Source of the DNA: Pseudomonas abietaniphila
GTDB taxonomy: Bacteria; Pseudomonadota; Gammaproteobacteria; Pseudomonadales; Pseudomonadaceae
DNA: 64,000 nt
NCBI RefSeq assembly: GCF_900100795.1
Contig: NZ_FNCO01000002.1
Location: forward strand, 1-64,000
Direction of reading: 5' to 3'
Shown here: positions 8,838 to 17,548 of the stretch, piece by piece
How the letters are laid out: the number at the start of each line of letters is the position of its first letter
Position numbering within the stretch: position 1 is the first letter of the stretch
The notes under the pieces: model-generated
The model's database searches: none
Seen by the model: the letters and a program-made list of their open reading frames with translations, nothing else
What the model was told of the DNA's origin: nothing
Program-made: the position numbers and the translations under genes

Positions 8838-10903
8838 TGATCACGCTCCGCTGCCTGCTGGCGCGCCGAGGCAAGGATTTCCAGGCGTCGTGCAGCGTTG
8901 GTGTTGTCCAGCAGGGATGCGCTGTCGCCGGGTAATCGACGACGCCAGTTGGGGTGGCTGTCGATGGTGCCGGGCAGGTTGGCTTGCTCCTCGATACCCA
9001 GCGCATCTTCGATGGGCAGCAGCACCAGCGGCGCACGGGTGTGGCCCAGGTAACGCACGCTACCATCGATGAGGTCGCTGTCGTTGCTGTCGTGCATCCC
9101 GTAGTTTTCCTTCAGCGCCGCGCGCAGGCCATGACGCTCGCGTTCGCGGCCTTCACGCCAGTGACGTTCAGTGTCGTCGTCGATATGGCCCAAGGTTTTG
9201 TTCCATTCGATGTCCAGCTCGCTCAGCCAACCGGTCAGCGTGGGCAGGTCGTGGGTGCTGGTGGTCGCCAACGCGTCGTCAGACCATTTGATGATCGGCT
9301 TGAACTGCCCGTTGTCTTGTTCAAACAGCAGCACGCGCATGCCCAGGATGCCCCGGGTAGAGAGTTTCTCGTGCAGGCCTTCGGGCACCGTGCCGAGGTC
9401 CTCACCCAGCACGACGGCCTTGTGGCGCCACGATTCCAGGCACAGCAGGCGCAGCATGTCGTCGAGCGGATAGTTCAGGTAAGCGCCTTCGCTGGGCGGC
9501 GAACCCAACGGCACCACCCACAGGCGTTGCAGGCCCATGACATGGTCGATGCGCAGACCGCCGGCATGGGCGAAGTTGGCCCGGAGCATTTCGATGAACG
9601 CCCGGAAGCCGTTGCGTTTGAGGCCCGTGGGCGAAAACGCAGAGATGCCCCAGCTCTGACCTGAACGATTGAGGATGTCAGGTGGCGCGCCGACGGTGAG
9701 CGCCGACAGTAACTCGTCCTGACGGCTCCAGGCCTGACTGCCCGCACCGTCGGCGCCAACCGCCAGATCGCCGATCAGGCCGACGCTCATGCCGCTGCTG
9801 CGTGCAGCCGTTTGCGCACGCTCCAACCCTCGGGCGATCAGCCACTGGGCGAAGGCATGGAAGCCGATCTGTTCGCTGTGGCTGGCGGCGAATTCGTCAA
9901 TCGCCGGGCTGCGAGGGCTCTTGTATTGCTCTGGCCACTCGTGCCAGTTGCCGCTGATGCCAAGTAATTCACACTGATCACGCATGGCCTCGAACCGGCA
10001 GTGGTTCTCCAGCGCTTCGCCGCCCGCATGGCGAAAACTGTTGAAATCTTCGTGCAGCGGATGGTCGCTGCCGATAAACGCAGCGTACAGCGCGCGGAAC
10101 ATCTTCCACTTGGCCGCGGCTGCGGCGGGCCAGTCGATCAAGGGCAACGTTTCGAGGCGCTTGAGCTCTTCGCCAAGGCCGGTCTCCTCAATGGCGATGC
10201 GCACGGCGCGCTCACCCAGGATTGCACCCGGTGCGGCGTACAGCGCGTTGAGGAACAGGCGGCTGGAAGGGGAATACGGACTGAAGCGTTCGCTGTCATT
10301 GGCGAACATGGCGTGGACCGGACTGATCGCGATCGCCGACGCGCCACGCTCACCGGCCGAGCGGGCAAAGGTTTCCAGGGCCTGAGTATCGCCAAACCCG
10401 CCATCGCCCTCGCGGCGCAAGTAATACAACTGCAACGTCAGGCCCCATGCACGGGGCACGGTGACGTCGGTGGCCATGGCCAGGGTGTAGGCGGAAGTCG
10501 GGGCGACAGCGATGGTCAGGTGTTGGCCATCGATCGCCAGTTGCTGATAACCCACGGTCGCCAAGGCGGGCAACTCGGCCTTGGCGGTGAGTTTTGCATC
10601 GAGGCGAGCGCCGTCCGCAAGCTCCAGCACGAAGGGCGTTTCAGGCTTGAACCAGGGTGAAAGGTCAAGGTTGGAACCGTGGTCGACCGTCAGCAGCGGT
10701 GGAGGGGTTGTGGAAAGGCTCTGGTCTTGCAGACGCTTGAGGCTTGCGGTGATCTGTTCATCGTTTTCAGCCGGGTAACCGAGGCCGTCGAGGACTTTGC
10801 GTAACACCTCTGGGCTCACCCGTTGCGGTCGTGCGTTGGCGTCTTTCCAGTCGACCGACAATCCTGCCTCGGCCGCCAGCATTTCCAATTGCTCATTGCT
10901 CAT
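8834..10903 (-). CDS. malQ: 4-alpha-glucanotransferase (amylomaltase) MalQ
   Basis: The 689-residue GH77 enzyme moves maltosyl and longer segments between alpha-1,4-glucans. In this cluster that would recycle short maltodextrins left by TreY/TreZ. Motifs include 'GLRIDHVMGLQRLW' (nucleophile Asp), 'VLGEDLGTVPEGL' (acid/base Glu) and 'STHDLPTLTGW'. The ATG at 10903, preceded by 'gaggaacag', was chosen over a frame opening at 10924. The gene overlaps treZ by 11 bases upstream and treY by four bases downstream, so it sits inside a tightly packed transcription unit. Confidence 0.93.
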   Translation of the reverse strand: MSNEQLEMLAAEAGLSVDWKDANARPQRVSPEVLRKVLDGLGYPAENDEQITASLKRLQDQSLSTTPPPLLTVDHGSNLDLSPWFKPETPFVLELADGARLDAKLTAKAELPALATVGYQQLAIDGQHLTIAVAPTSAYTLAMATDVTVPRAWGLTLQLYYLRREGDGGFGDTQALETFARSAGERGASAIAISPVHAMFANDSERFSPYSPSSRLFLNALYAAPGAILGERAVRIAIEETGLGEELKRLETLPLIDWPAAAAAKWKMFRALYAAFIGSDHPLHEDFNSFRHAGGEALENHCRFEAMRDQCELLGISGNWHEWPEQYKSPRSPAIDEFAASHSEQIGFHAFAQWLIARGLERAQTAARSSGMSVGLIGDLAVGADGAGSQAWSRQDELLSALTVGAPPDILNRSGQSWGISAFSPTGLKRNGFRAFIEMLRANFAHAGGLRIDHVMGLQRLWVVPLGSPPSEGAYLNYPLDDMLRLLCLESWRHKAVVLGEDLGTVPEGLHEKLSTRGILGMRVLLFEQDNGQFKPIIKWSDDALATTSTHDLPTLTGWLSELDIEWNKTLGHIDDDTERHWREGRERERHGLRAALKENYGMHDSNDSDLIDGSVRYLGHTRAPLVLLPIEDALGIEEQANLPGTIDSHPNWRRRLPGDSASLLDNTNAARRLEILASARQQAAERDQ

Positions 10904-12707
10904 CCTGTTCCTCCACAACGTCACTCGATATCAGGCTGACAATGGCCGTGTATGGATTGAGGTTGCCGTGTTGGGAAAGTTCTGCCGATTTTGGATGGGA
11001 TTCATGAAGAACATGCTGCACCTGATGCTCGTCGATTTTCACCCCGTGAGCTCCGAGGTTGAGATCGATGCGCAGGGTGCTGCCATCGCCCAGCTGCCAG
11101 CGTGCGCTGACGGCCTTGTCTGCGAGTACGTCGGCACCGAGGGCCTTGGCGCCCGGTAGACGCGGCACGATGTGCTCGCGACGGATGTCCAGCAGCGTTC
11201 GATACAGTTCCAGCCAGCTGCGATGGTCCTGACCCTTGTCAGTTTCCAGCAGGAGGGCATCCACGGCAGGGCGTGACGCCTCAAAGGTCTGCTCCGCGTT
11301 CGGGTCAGGAATGCGTTCGCGCTGGGCCGGGTCTGCGAAGGCCGCGAAGTCGGCGAATTCCCCGCGACGGCCTTCACGCACTGCGTCCGCAAGTTCGTCA
11401 TGGAAGTCGGTGAAAAACAGGAATGGCTCGCTGGCACCCCATTCATCGCCCATGAACATCAGCGGGATCATGGGTGACAGCAGCAGCAGGGCGGTCGCCG
11501 CGCGCAACGCTTCAGGCGGACACAGCTGCGCCAGCCGCTCGCCGAGGGCGCGGTTCCCGATCTGGTCGTGGTTCTGCAGGAACAGCACAAAGGCGGTCGG
11601 TGGCAGATGCGCGCTGGATTCGCCGCGGGCGTGACCGTGGCGCGTGGACTCGCCCTGATACACGAAACCTTCGCTCAACAGGCGTGCGAGCTTGTGGGTG
11701 GGTTGCTGGGCGAAATCGGTGTAGTAAGCATCCGTTTCGCCCGTCAACAGGACGTGCAGGGTGTTATGGCCGTCGTCGTTCCACTGCGCGTCGTAACCCT
11801 GATCCATGCGGCTGGCTTCGTTGAACTCGTTCTCCAGCATCAGCCAGACATGGCGCTCCTGCGGCGTGTTCTGCCGGACCCGTTCCGCAAGCTCCGAGAG
11901 GAAGGTCGGATCTTCAATCGCATGTACGGCGTCAAAACGCAGGCCATCGAAGCGATAGTCCAGCAACCACATGAGGCTGTTGTCGATGAAAAAGTCGCGC
12001 ACTTCTCGACGCCGAAAATCAATGGCGTCGCCCCATGGCGTCTTCTTGTCGCTGCGGAAGAAGTGCTTGGCGTAGCTTCCCAGGTAATTGCCGTCCGGTC
12101 CGAAGTGGTTGTAGACCACGTCCAGAATCACCATCAGGCCGAGCCCGTGGGCGATGTCGATCAGGTGCCTGAGCTGTTCGGGTGTGCCATAGGACGACTG
12201 CGGGGCGTATGGCAGGACGCCGTCGTAGCCCCAGTTGCGGTCCCCGGGAAATTGCGCGATGGGCATCAGTTCGATGGCCGTGATGCCGGTGTCCGCAAGG
12301 CGCTGCAAATGGCGTTCGACCCCGGCGAAACCGCCCAGGGCGCCCACGTGCAATTCGTAGATGACCGCCTCGTGCCAGGGGCGGCCGCGCCAATCGGTGT
12401 GGTGCCACGGGTAGGCGTCCGGGTCGATGACCACGCTGTGGCCATGCACCTCGCTGGCCTGAGCCCGGGAAGCCGGGTCAGGTACCAGAAGGTTTTCGTC
12501 GATTTTGTAGCGGTATCGCGTGCCCGCCGGGCATCGTGTTTCGAGGACAAACCAACCGTCTTCCTGCGGCAACAGGGCCAATGACGGCCCATCCTCTATC
12601 TCGACGCTGACGTAGTAGGCATCCGGCGCCCAGAGGGCAAACCGGGTGTGTTCGGGATCCAGCAAGACGGCGCCGTGGCGCCAGCTCTTATCCGTGCGCG
12701 AAGGCAT
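10893..12707 (-). CDS. treZ: Maltooligosyl trehalose trehalohydrolase TreZ
   Basis: The 604-residue GH13 hydrolase cuts trehalose from maltooligosyl trehalose, the second step of the TreY/TreZ route. An N-terminal CBM48-like domain (about residues 10-95, 'FALWAPDAYYVSVEIEDG') is followed by the barrel with 'VILDVVYNHFGPDGNYL', 'GLRFDAVHAI' (nucleophile), 'LMLENEFNEA' (acid/base) and 'LQNHDQIGNRALGERL'. The NHDQIGNR block is typical of TreZ and separates it from GlgB and GlgX. It starts 26 bases after glgA ends and overlaps malQ, so all three are probably on one transcript. Confidence 0.95.
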   Translation of the reverse strand: MPSRTDKSWRHGAVLLDPEHTRFALWAPDAYYVSVEIEDGPSLALLPQEDGWFVLETRCPAGTRYRYKIDENLLVPDPASRAQASEVHGHSVVIDPDAYPWHHTDWRGRPWHEAVIYELHVGALGGFAGVERHLQRLADTGITAIELMPIAQFPGDRNWGYDGVLPYAPQSSYGTPEQLRHLIDIAHGLGLMVILDVVYNHFGPDGNYLGSYAKHFFRSDKKTPWGDAIDFRRREVRDFFIDNSLMWLLDYRFDGLRFDAVHAIEDPTFLSELAERVRQNTPQERHVWLMLENEFNEASRMDQGYDAQWNDDGHNTLHVLLTGETDAYYTDFAQQPTHKLARLLSEGFVYQGESTRHGHARGESSAHLPPTAFVLFLQNHDQIGNRALGERLAQLCPPEALRAATALLLLSPMIPLMFMGDEWGASEPFLFFTDFHDELADAVREGRRGEFADFAAFADPAQRERIPDPNAEQTFEASRPAVDALLLETDKGQDHRSWLELYRTLLDIRREHIVPRLPGAKALGADVLADKAVSARWQLGDGSTLRIDLNLGAHGVKIDEHQVQHVLHESHPKSAELSQHGNLNPYTAIVSLISSDVVEEQDEQ

Positions 12708-12733
12708 CCGTTACCCCTTTTCCAGTTCATGAA

Positions 12734-14320
12734 TCAGTATTGCAGCGCAGCACCCACGTTCTTCTTCAACAGTTCCTGATAAAGGTCGGCATAGGGTTCA
12801 ACCGCTTTGTGCCAGTCGAACGGGGCAGCCATGGCGCGGCAACGCATGGCGTTAAGCAGTGGCGGGTTGGCAAAGACTTTGAACGCGCGGGTCAGGGCTT
12901 CGGTGTAACTCTCCACCGTGGACTCGTCGAACAGAAAGCCGGTGCAGCCGTCTTCGATGGTGTCGGCCAAACCGCCCGTGCGGCGCGCGACCGGCAACGA
13001 CCCGAAACGCTGGGCGTACATCTGGCTCAGCCCGCACGGTTCATAACGTGATGGCATCAGCAGGAAGTCGCTGCCAGCGAACATGCGACGGGCATCTGTT
13101 TCGTTGAAGCCGACACGCACGCTGATCTGACCGGGGAAACGGGCGGCGAGGGCGCGCATGGCGTCTTCTTCGTCCGGTTCGCCGCGACCGATGATCGCGA
13201 TCTGGCCACCGTTGTTGACGATGTGCTCGGCGACGCCGATGGTCAGGTCCAGACCCTTCTGATAAACCAGACGGGAAACGACCGCGAACAGCGGGCCGGT
13301 CGACGGCTCAAGTTCGAACAGCTCGCGTACGTGATCGGCGTTGATCTCTTTGCGGGTCCACTCGTTGGGGCCAAAGCGGCAGATCAGGTGTTCGTCGGTC
13401 GCGGCATCCCAGCTTTCGTCAATGCCGTTGGGGATCCCGCTGAGCTGACCACGGTTGGCCTTGCTTTGCAGGAAGCCTTCAAGGCCGCAACCGAAATCCG
13501 CCGTGGTGATTTCCTTGGCGTACGTCGCGCTGACGGTGGTGATGTGACTGGCGTAAGCCATGCCGGCCTTGATGAACGACAGACGGCCATAGAACTCCAT
13601 GCCGTCCGGCCCCAGCGCTTCATCCGGAATACCCAGTTCACGGCTCGACGCCGTGCTGACAAACCCTTGATACGCCAGGTTGTGAATGGTGAAGATGCTT
13701 GGGGTGCTTTGACCGCGCCACTTCATGTAGGCCGGTGCAAGGCCGGCCGGCCAGTCGTGGGCGTGAACGAGTTCCGGGCACCACTGGGTTTTCACAGCAC
13801 CGGCGGCGAAGTCGGCAGCGGCCAGGCCCAGACGCGCAAAGCGAATGTGGTTGTCCGACCAGTCGCGACCCTGATTGTCGCCATAGGGCGTACCTTCGCG
13901 CTCGTAGAGTTCGGGGCAGATCAGAACATAAATGACCAGGCCGTCTTTCATGTCCATCCGGCCGATCTTGCAGGGAGGCAGTGCGGCATGGCCGCTCAGT
14001 TCGCTGATGATATGAATCGGGTTACCGCTATTGATGACCTGTGGATAGCCGGGTATCAGCACGCGTACATCGTGCAGGTGGCGCATGGCGCGCGGCAGTG
14101 CAGCAGACACATCACCCAGACCGCCGGTTTTCACCAGATCGGCCATTTCCGATGTCACGAACAGGATTTTCTTTCTGTTCGCCATCGACATGCCTGGTTG
14201 TACAGGGGGCAGTTGCAGCAAAGGTGCGCTCGTCGTTGCGAAGACCGGCAGATGGGTCAGCTCGCTGGCCGGCTGATTAAAACTCTCTCCCTTCTGGGTT
14301 TTGACAGCGGCACTAATCAT
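12734..14320 (-). CDS. glgA: Glycogen synthase GlgA (GT5)
   Basis: The 528-residue glucosyltransferase extends alpha-1,4-glucan from a nucleotide-glucose donor. The GT5 donor motif 'KTGGLGDVSAALP' begins at residue 64, and the C-terminal half has 'SRYEPCGLSQMYAQRFG' and 'RRTGGLADTI', the retaining-enzyme E-x7-E region. The start at 14320 follows 'gggagaaaacg'; it gives about 48 residues before the Rossmann core, longer than E. coli GlgA. An internal start at 'MSMANRKKILF' is an alternative. It is the first gene of the operon, with the promoter expected in 14321-14921. No glgC lies in the window. Confidence 0.94.
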   Translation of the reverse strand: MISAAVKTQKGESFNQPASELTHLPVFATTSAPLLQLPPVQPGMSMANRKKILFVTSEMADLVKTGGLGDVSAALPRAMRHLHDVRVLIPGYPQVINSGNPIHIISELSGHAALPPCKIGRMDMKDGLVIYVLICPELYEREGTPYGDNQGRDWSDNHIRFARLGLAAADFAAGAVKTQWCPELVHAHDWPAGLAPAYMKWRGQSTPSIFTIHNLAYQGFVSTASSRELGIPDEALGPDGMEFYGRLSFIKAGMAYASHITTVSATYAKEITTADFGCGLEGFLQSKANRGQLSGIPNGIDESWDAATDEHLICRFGPNEWTRKEINADHVRELFELEPSTGPLFAVVSRLVYQKGLDLTIGVAEHIVNNGGQIAIIGRGEPDEEDAMRALAARFPGQISVRVGFNETDARRMFAGSDFLLMPSRYEPCGLSQMYAQRFGSLPVARRTGGLADTIEDGCTGFLFDESTVESYTEALTRAFKVFANPPLLNAMRCRAMAAPFDWHKAVEPYADLYQELLKKNVGAALQY

Positions 14321-14921
14321 CGTTTTCTCCCATTCGATACGCAGTGTTGATACAGCACTTGAGTTGTAATTGGCCATGTCCGTTGGCCACGCACACAAGA
14401 CCTACGCAAAATCGATACCCATTTACCGACTGCATAGTGAAGGACAGGGTGAAAGCGGCCTCTGCTCGGGCTTCAACCAATAGCATAGGCGCTCTATTGT
14501 GCTGACCCAGCGCATTTGCAGAAGTTTCGACTTTTTTTCTGGGAAATGTCTGGCATGCGGGCTGGCACCTTTTTGTAGGAAAAAATTCATCGCGCTACAC
14601 AAACCCCCTGACCGCGCCGTGCGCCGTTCTGGCGCACGCTGAGGGGATAAAAAACACCGATTACCGTCGGTCGGATTGTTCGACAATCAAACCAGTGCGG
14701 CTCGGCAAGCATAGTCCCTGCTGGCTTTTTTGCGACCGGGCGGTCACAAACGGGAGCTATCGCCTTTTCTCGGTGCGTCAGGGATCAAATCTTGTGCGTA
14801 TCGAGAAATTTCCTACTTCTGTATAGGGATATCTTGGTGCGCACCACGGTAGAATCCTCGCCACGCGGCAAACGGCATTTTGGCCTGTTGCCTGATACCC
14901 CCTGAGTTGTAGAGGAAGTCA
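14321..14921. promoter_or_regulatory. Divergent intergenic region glgA / acetyltransferase
   Basis: These 600 bases separate divergent genes and should hold both promoters. A compact hairpin, 'gtgcgcc'-'ggcgcac' (14619-14637), is the clearest structure. On the minus strand 'aaactt', 16 bases, then 'tcagc' (14501-14527) loosely resembles an AlgU (sigma-22) promoter but matches poorly at -10. No gene is supported here. Confidence 0.5.
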
Positions 14922-15413
14922 ATGCAAGCCCCTGAGGTTCTGGTCCTGCAAGCCAGCTACACCAATCCGGTCCACGCTGAAGCCATCGGCTTCCTGCTTA
15001 ATCAATACGCTGAAGACGCCATGGGCGGCGGAGAGTCCTTGTCGCTGGACACCCGTCAGCAACTGGCAATCGAGCTCGCCAAACGGCCTCACGCGTTCAG
15101 CGTGCTGGCGTTTATCGCGGGTGAGCCGGTCGGGCTGGTCAATTGTTTCGAGGGTTTTTCAACCTTTGCCTGCCGCCCGCTGGTGAACATCCATGATGTC
15201 GTCGTCATCGCGTCCGCACGAGGTCAGGGCATCAGCCAGAAAATGCTCACCAAGGTCGAAGAGATCGCCCGGCAGCGCGGCTGCTGCAAGATGACCCTGG
15301 AAGTGCTCGAGGGTAATGAGGTGGCGCTCGGCGCCTATCGCAAGCTGGGGTTCTCCGACTACCAGCTTGACCCGCAAATGGGCAGGGCGTTGTTCTGGCA
15401 GAAGGCGTTGTAA
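14922..15413 (+). CDS. GNAT-family N-acetyltransferase
   Basis: The 163-residue protein has the GNAT fold. Motif A, 'DVVVIASARGQGISQKML', carries the R-x-x-G-x-G/A-type acetyl-CoA pyrophosphate loop as 'ARGQGIS', and motif B follows with 'KMTLEVLEGNEVALGAYRKL' and 'GFSDY'. 'gaggaag' lies a few bases before the ATG. The substrate cannot be read from the sequence. It stands alone between the glgA divergent region and a repeat hairpin, so the neighbourhood gives no further hint. Confidence 0.88.
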   Translation: MQAPEVLVLQASYTNPVHAEAIGFLLNQYAEDAMGGGESLSLDTRQQLAIELAKRPHAFSVLAFIAGEPVGLVNCFEGFSTFACRPLVNIHDVVVIASARGQGISQKMLTKVEEIARQRGCCKMTLEVLEGNEVALGAYRKLGFSDYQLDPQMGRALFWQKAL

Positions 15414-15445
15414 GCCTCGACAGGCAGCGAGCACTGGATTCATAC

Positions 15446-15533
15446 CTGTGTGCGAATTTAGTCGCGATGCATTCTTACGGACGAGACATCTTTTTCGAGT
15501 ATCCCAGTGCTTCGCGAATAAATTCGCCCACAG
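15446..15533. repeat. REP-like intergenic hairpin
   Basis: The arms 'tgcgaatttagtcgcga' and 'tcgcgaataaattcgc' are largely complementary, within flanks 'tgtg' and 'caca'. It belongs to the same family as 3070-3158 and lies just after the acetyltransferase gene. Confidence 0.65.
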
Positions 15534-15691
15534 ATAATCCGCAGCGCAGGCAGTGCCATCCGATGTCGGGCGGTGACATGACCAAAGTGTTGCTCTGGCA
15601 ACACGGCTCAAAACATTTGTAACAGTTATGTCCTATAAGACACTTCCCGCAGCGAGATAGGATCGCCTCCCGTATTCAACTCAGGACGCTC

Positions 15692-15871
15692 ATGTCTCTT
15701 TCACTGGAACCTCCCAGTTGCCGATCCCGTTCGCTGAACGGTAACGGCCATCTTTCGTTACTCCGCGCTGATCTGCGCCTCTCCAAAACCCGATTTGTGT
15801 GCACCGTCCCGCCGAACAGCGCGTCGGTCGTGGGTGTGCCTGTCCTGTTGCCATCGAAAAGGAATCACTGA
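15692..15871 (+). CDS. Possible 59-residue upstream ORF / leader peptide
   Basis: An ATG seven bases after 'agga' opens a 59-codon frame whose TGA ends two bases before the ATG of the TerC-family gene. The product ('[17 protein letters not shown]' onward, ending 'LLPSKRNH') is rich in Ser and Arg and matches no family I know. The close spacing would suit translational coupling or a leader peptide, but the frame could equally be chance in a GC-rich leader. Confidence 0.3.
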   Translation: MSLSLEPPSCRSRSLNGNGHLSLLRADLRLSKTRFVCTVPPNSASVVGVPVLLPSKRNH

Positions 15872-15873
15872 CC

Positions 15874-17421
15874 ATGGAATGGATTGCGGACCCTACGGCC
15901 TGGCTAGGCCTTCTGACCCTGATCGTTCTGGAACTGGTGCTGGGCATCGACAACCTGGTGTTCATTGCCATTCTGGCCGACAAACTGCCGCCGGAGCAGC
16001 GGGATCGGGCGCGGGTGCTCGGATTGTCGCTGGCGTTGATCATGCGCCTGGGCCTGCTGGCGAGCATCTCCTGGATGGTGACGCTGACCGAGCCCTTGTT
16101 CGAGGTCTTCGGCAAGAGCTTTTCAGGCCGAGACCTGATCATGCTGTTCGGCGGCATCTTCCTGCTGTTCAAGGCGACGATGGAGTTGCACGAGCGGCTG
16201 GAAGGGCATGTCGCGCAGAAAAGCGGGAGTACGACCTATGCACTGTTCTGGCCGATCGTCGCGCAGATTGTCGTGCTCGACGCCGTGTTCTCGCTCGATG
16301 CAGTGATCACGGCGGTGGGCATGGTCGACGAACTGTCCATCATGATGATTGCGGTTGTGTTCTCCATCGCCATCATGATCATCGCCAGCAAACCCTTGAC
16401 CGCCTTCGTCAATGCGCACCCGACGGTGATCATGCTCTGCCTGGGCTTTTTGATGATGATCGGCTTCAGCCTTACAGCCGATGGACTGGGTTTTCACATA
16501 CCTAAAGGCTATCTGTACGCCGCAATCGGTTTTTCAATCCTCATCGAGGTGTTCAACCAGATCGCGCGTTCGCGGCGCAAGCGCAGTCTCAAGGGGCATC
16601 TACCCCGTCGCGAGCGCATGGCTCACGCCGTCTTGCGCCTTTTGGGTGGGCGCAAGCCGGGCGTTGAGGAGGTGGGCGAGGACATCGTCGACATGCTGGA
16701 AGGCGATTCGGAGGAGCCTGTCTTCGATCGTCGCGAACGCGTGATGATCAGTGGCGTGCTGCAACTCGCGCAGAAGCCGATTCGTAGTGTGATGACCGCG
16801 CGTACTGACGTCGACATGATCGATCTGGATGACGATGACGCCGTTATTCGGCAGCGGCTTTTGGCTTCCCCTTATTCCCGGCTGCCGCTGATTCGTGGCG
16901 GGCGGGTGGACGAGCCCCTGGGCTTCGTGCACAAGAAAGAGTTGCTCAATGGGCTGCTCTCGGGCGTAAACCCGAACCTTGAGCACTTGACGCGCACCAC
17001 GATCAATCTGCTGGACAGCTTTTCCATTCTCAACGCGCTCGACCAGATGCGTGCCGAGTCCACCCACATTGCTTTTGTGGTGAACGAGTTCGGAGACTTT
17101 GTCGGCATTCTGAGCATGACTGACATCCTAGAGTCCATTGCGGGTGAGCTGCCGGATGCGAGTGAGGCGGAAGGTCCGGATCTGGTGGAAGAGGGTGACA
17201 GCGTGCAGGTCAATGCCGCGATGAACCTGACTCACTTGCGCGACCGAATCGGCTTCAAGGCGCCCGTCACCGATGAATATCAGACGCTGGCGGGGTTGAT
17301 CGTGAGCCTGCTGGACCGCCTGCCAACGTCGGGCGATGAGGTGATCTGGGGCGGCTGGAGCCTGAAAGTGGTTCAGGTGCAGGAGCGTCGGGTGACCCGC
17401 GTGCGGATGCGCAGGCTGTAA
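15874..17421 (+). CDS. TerC-family membrane protein with CBS pair and CorC/HlyC domain
   Basis: The 515-residue protein resembles E. coli YoaE/YegH. Residues 1-230 form a TerC-type membrane domain of about seven helices, with acidic intramembrane motifs '[12 protein letters not shown]' and '[14 protein letters not shown]' that suit metal-ion handling. A CBS pair follows (about 300-430, '[16 protein letters not shown]', 'SRLPLIRGG'), then a CorC_HlyC/transporter-associated domain to the end. A role in export or homeostasis of manganese or another divalent metal is inferred from family knowledge. The ATG at 15874 follows 'aaagga'; the frame stays open upstream to 15799. No yybP-ykoY riboswitch core was recognised in the leader. 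Confidence 0.85.
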   Translation: MEWIADPTAWLGLLTLIVLELVLGIDNLVFIAILADKLPPEQRDRARVLGLSLALIMRLGLLASISWMVTLTEPLFEVFGKSFSGRDLIMLFGGIFLLFKATMELHERLEGHVAQKSGSTTYALFWPIVAQIVVLDAVFSLDAVITAVGMVDELSIMMIAVVFSIAIMIIASKPLTAFVNAHPTVIMLCLGFLMMIGFSLTADGLGFHIPKGYLYAAIGFSILIEVFNQIARSRRKRSLKGHLPRRERMAHAVLRLLGGRKPGVEEVGEDIVDMLEGDSEEPVFDRRERVMISGVLQLAQKPIRSVMTARTDVDMIDLDDDDAVIRQRLLASPYSRLPLIRGGRVDEPLGFVHKKELLNGLLSGVNPNLEHLTRTTINLLDSFSILNALDQMRAESTHIAFVVNEFGDFVGILSMTDILESIAGELPDASEAEGPDLVEEGDSVQVNAAMNLTHLRDRIGFKAPVTDEYQTLAGLIVSLLDRLPTSGDEVIWGGWSLKVVQVQERRVTRVRMRRL

Positions 17422-17445
17422 AGGGGTTGGCGTCGATGGCGTAGA

Positions 17446-17480
17446 TAAAAGAAGGCCTGCATTGCGCAGGCCTTCTTTTT
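17446..17480 (+). terminator. Rho-independent terminator after the TerC-family gene
   Basis: The stem 'agaaggcctgc'/'gcaggccttct' with a five-base loop is followed by a run of T. A-rich sequence on the other side would also allow it to work for the convergent cptA gene. Confidence 0.9.
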
Positions 17481-17497
17481 AACATCGTATTAACAGC

Positions 17498-17536
17498 GGA
17501 GCTCATTAACGCAGGAGCTCACTAACGCAGGAGCTC
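17498..17536. repeat. Short tandem repeat, 16-base unit
   Basis: The unit 'ggagctcattaacgca' is followed directly by 'ggagctcactaacgca' and then a partial third copy 'ggagctc'. It lies between the terminator and the stop codon of the cptA-like gene. Confidence 0.85.
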
Positions 17537-17548
17537 AGTGCTGACCGA

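Noticed and set aside
14501..14527. AlgU (sigma-22)-like promoter for glgA
   Set aside because: The -35 part is close but the -10 part matches only partly. Kept only as a remark in the intergenic entry.
14423..14686. 87-codon minus-strand frame in the glgA upstream region
   Set aside because: Rich in Cys, Arg and Pro, no ribosome site, and it overlaps the expected promoter.
15600..15873. yybP-ykoY (manganese) riboswitch before the TerC-family gene
   Set aside because: The conserved core sequences of that riboswitch could not be found.
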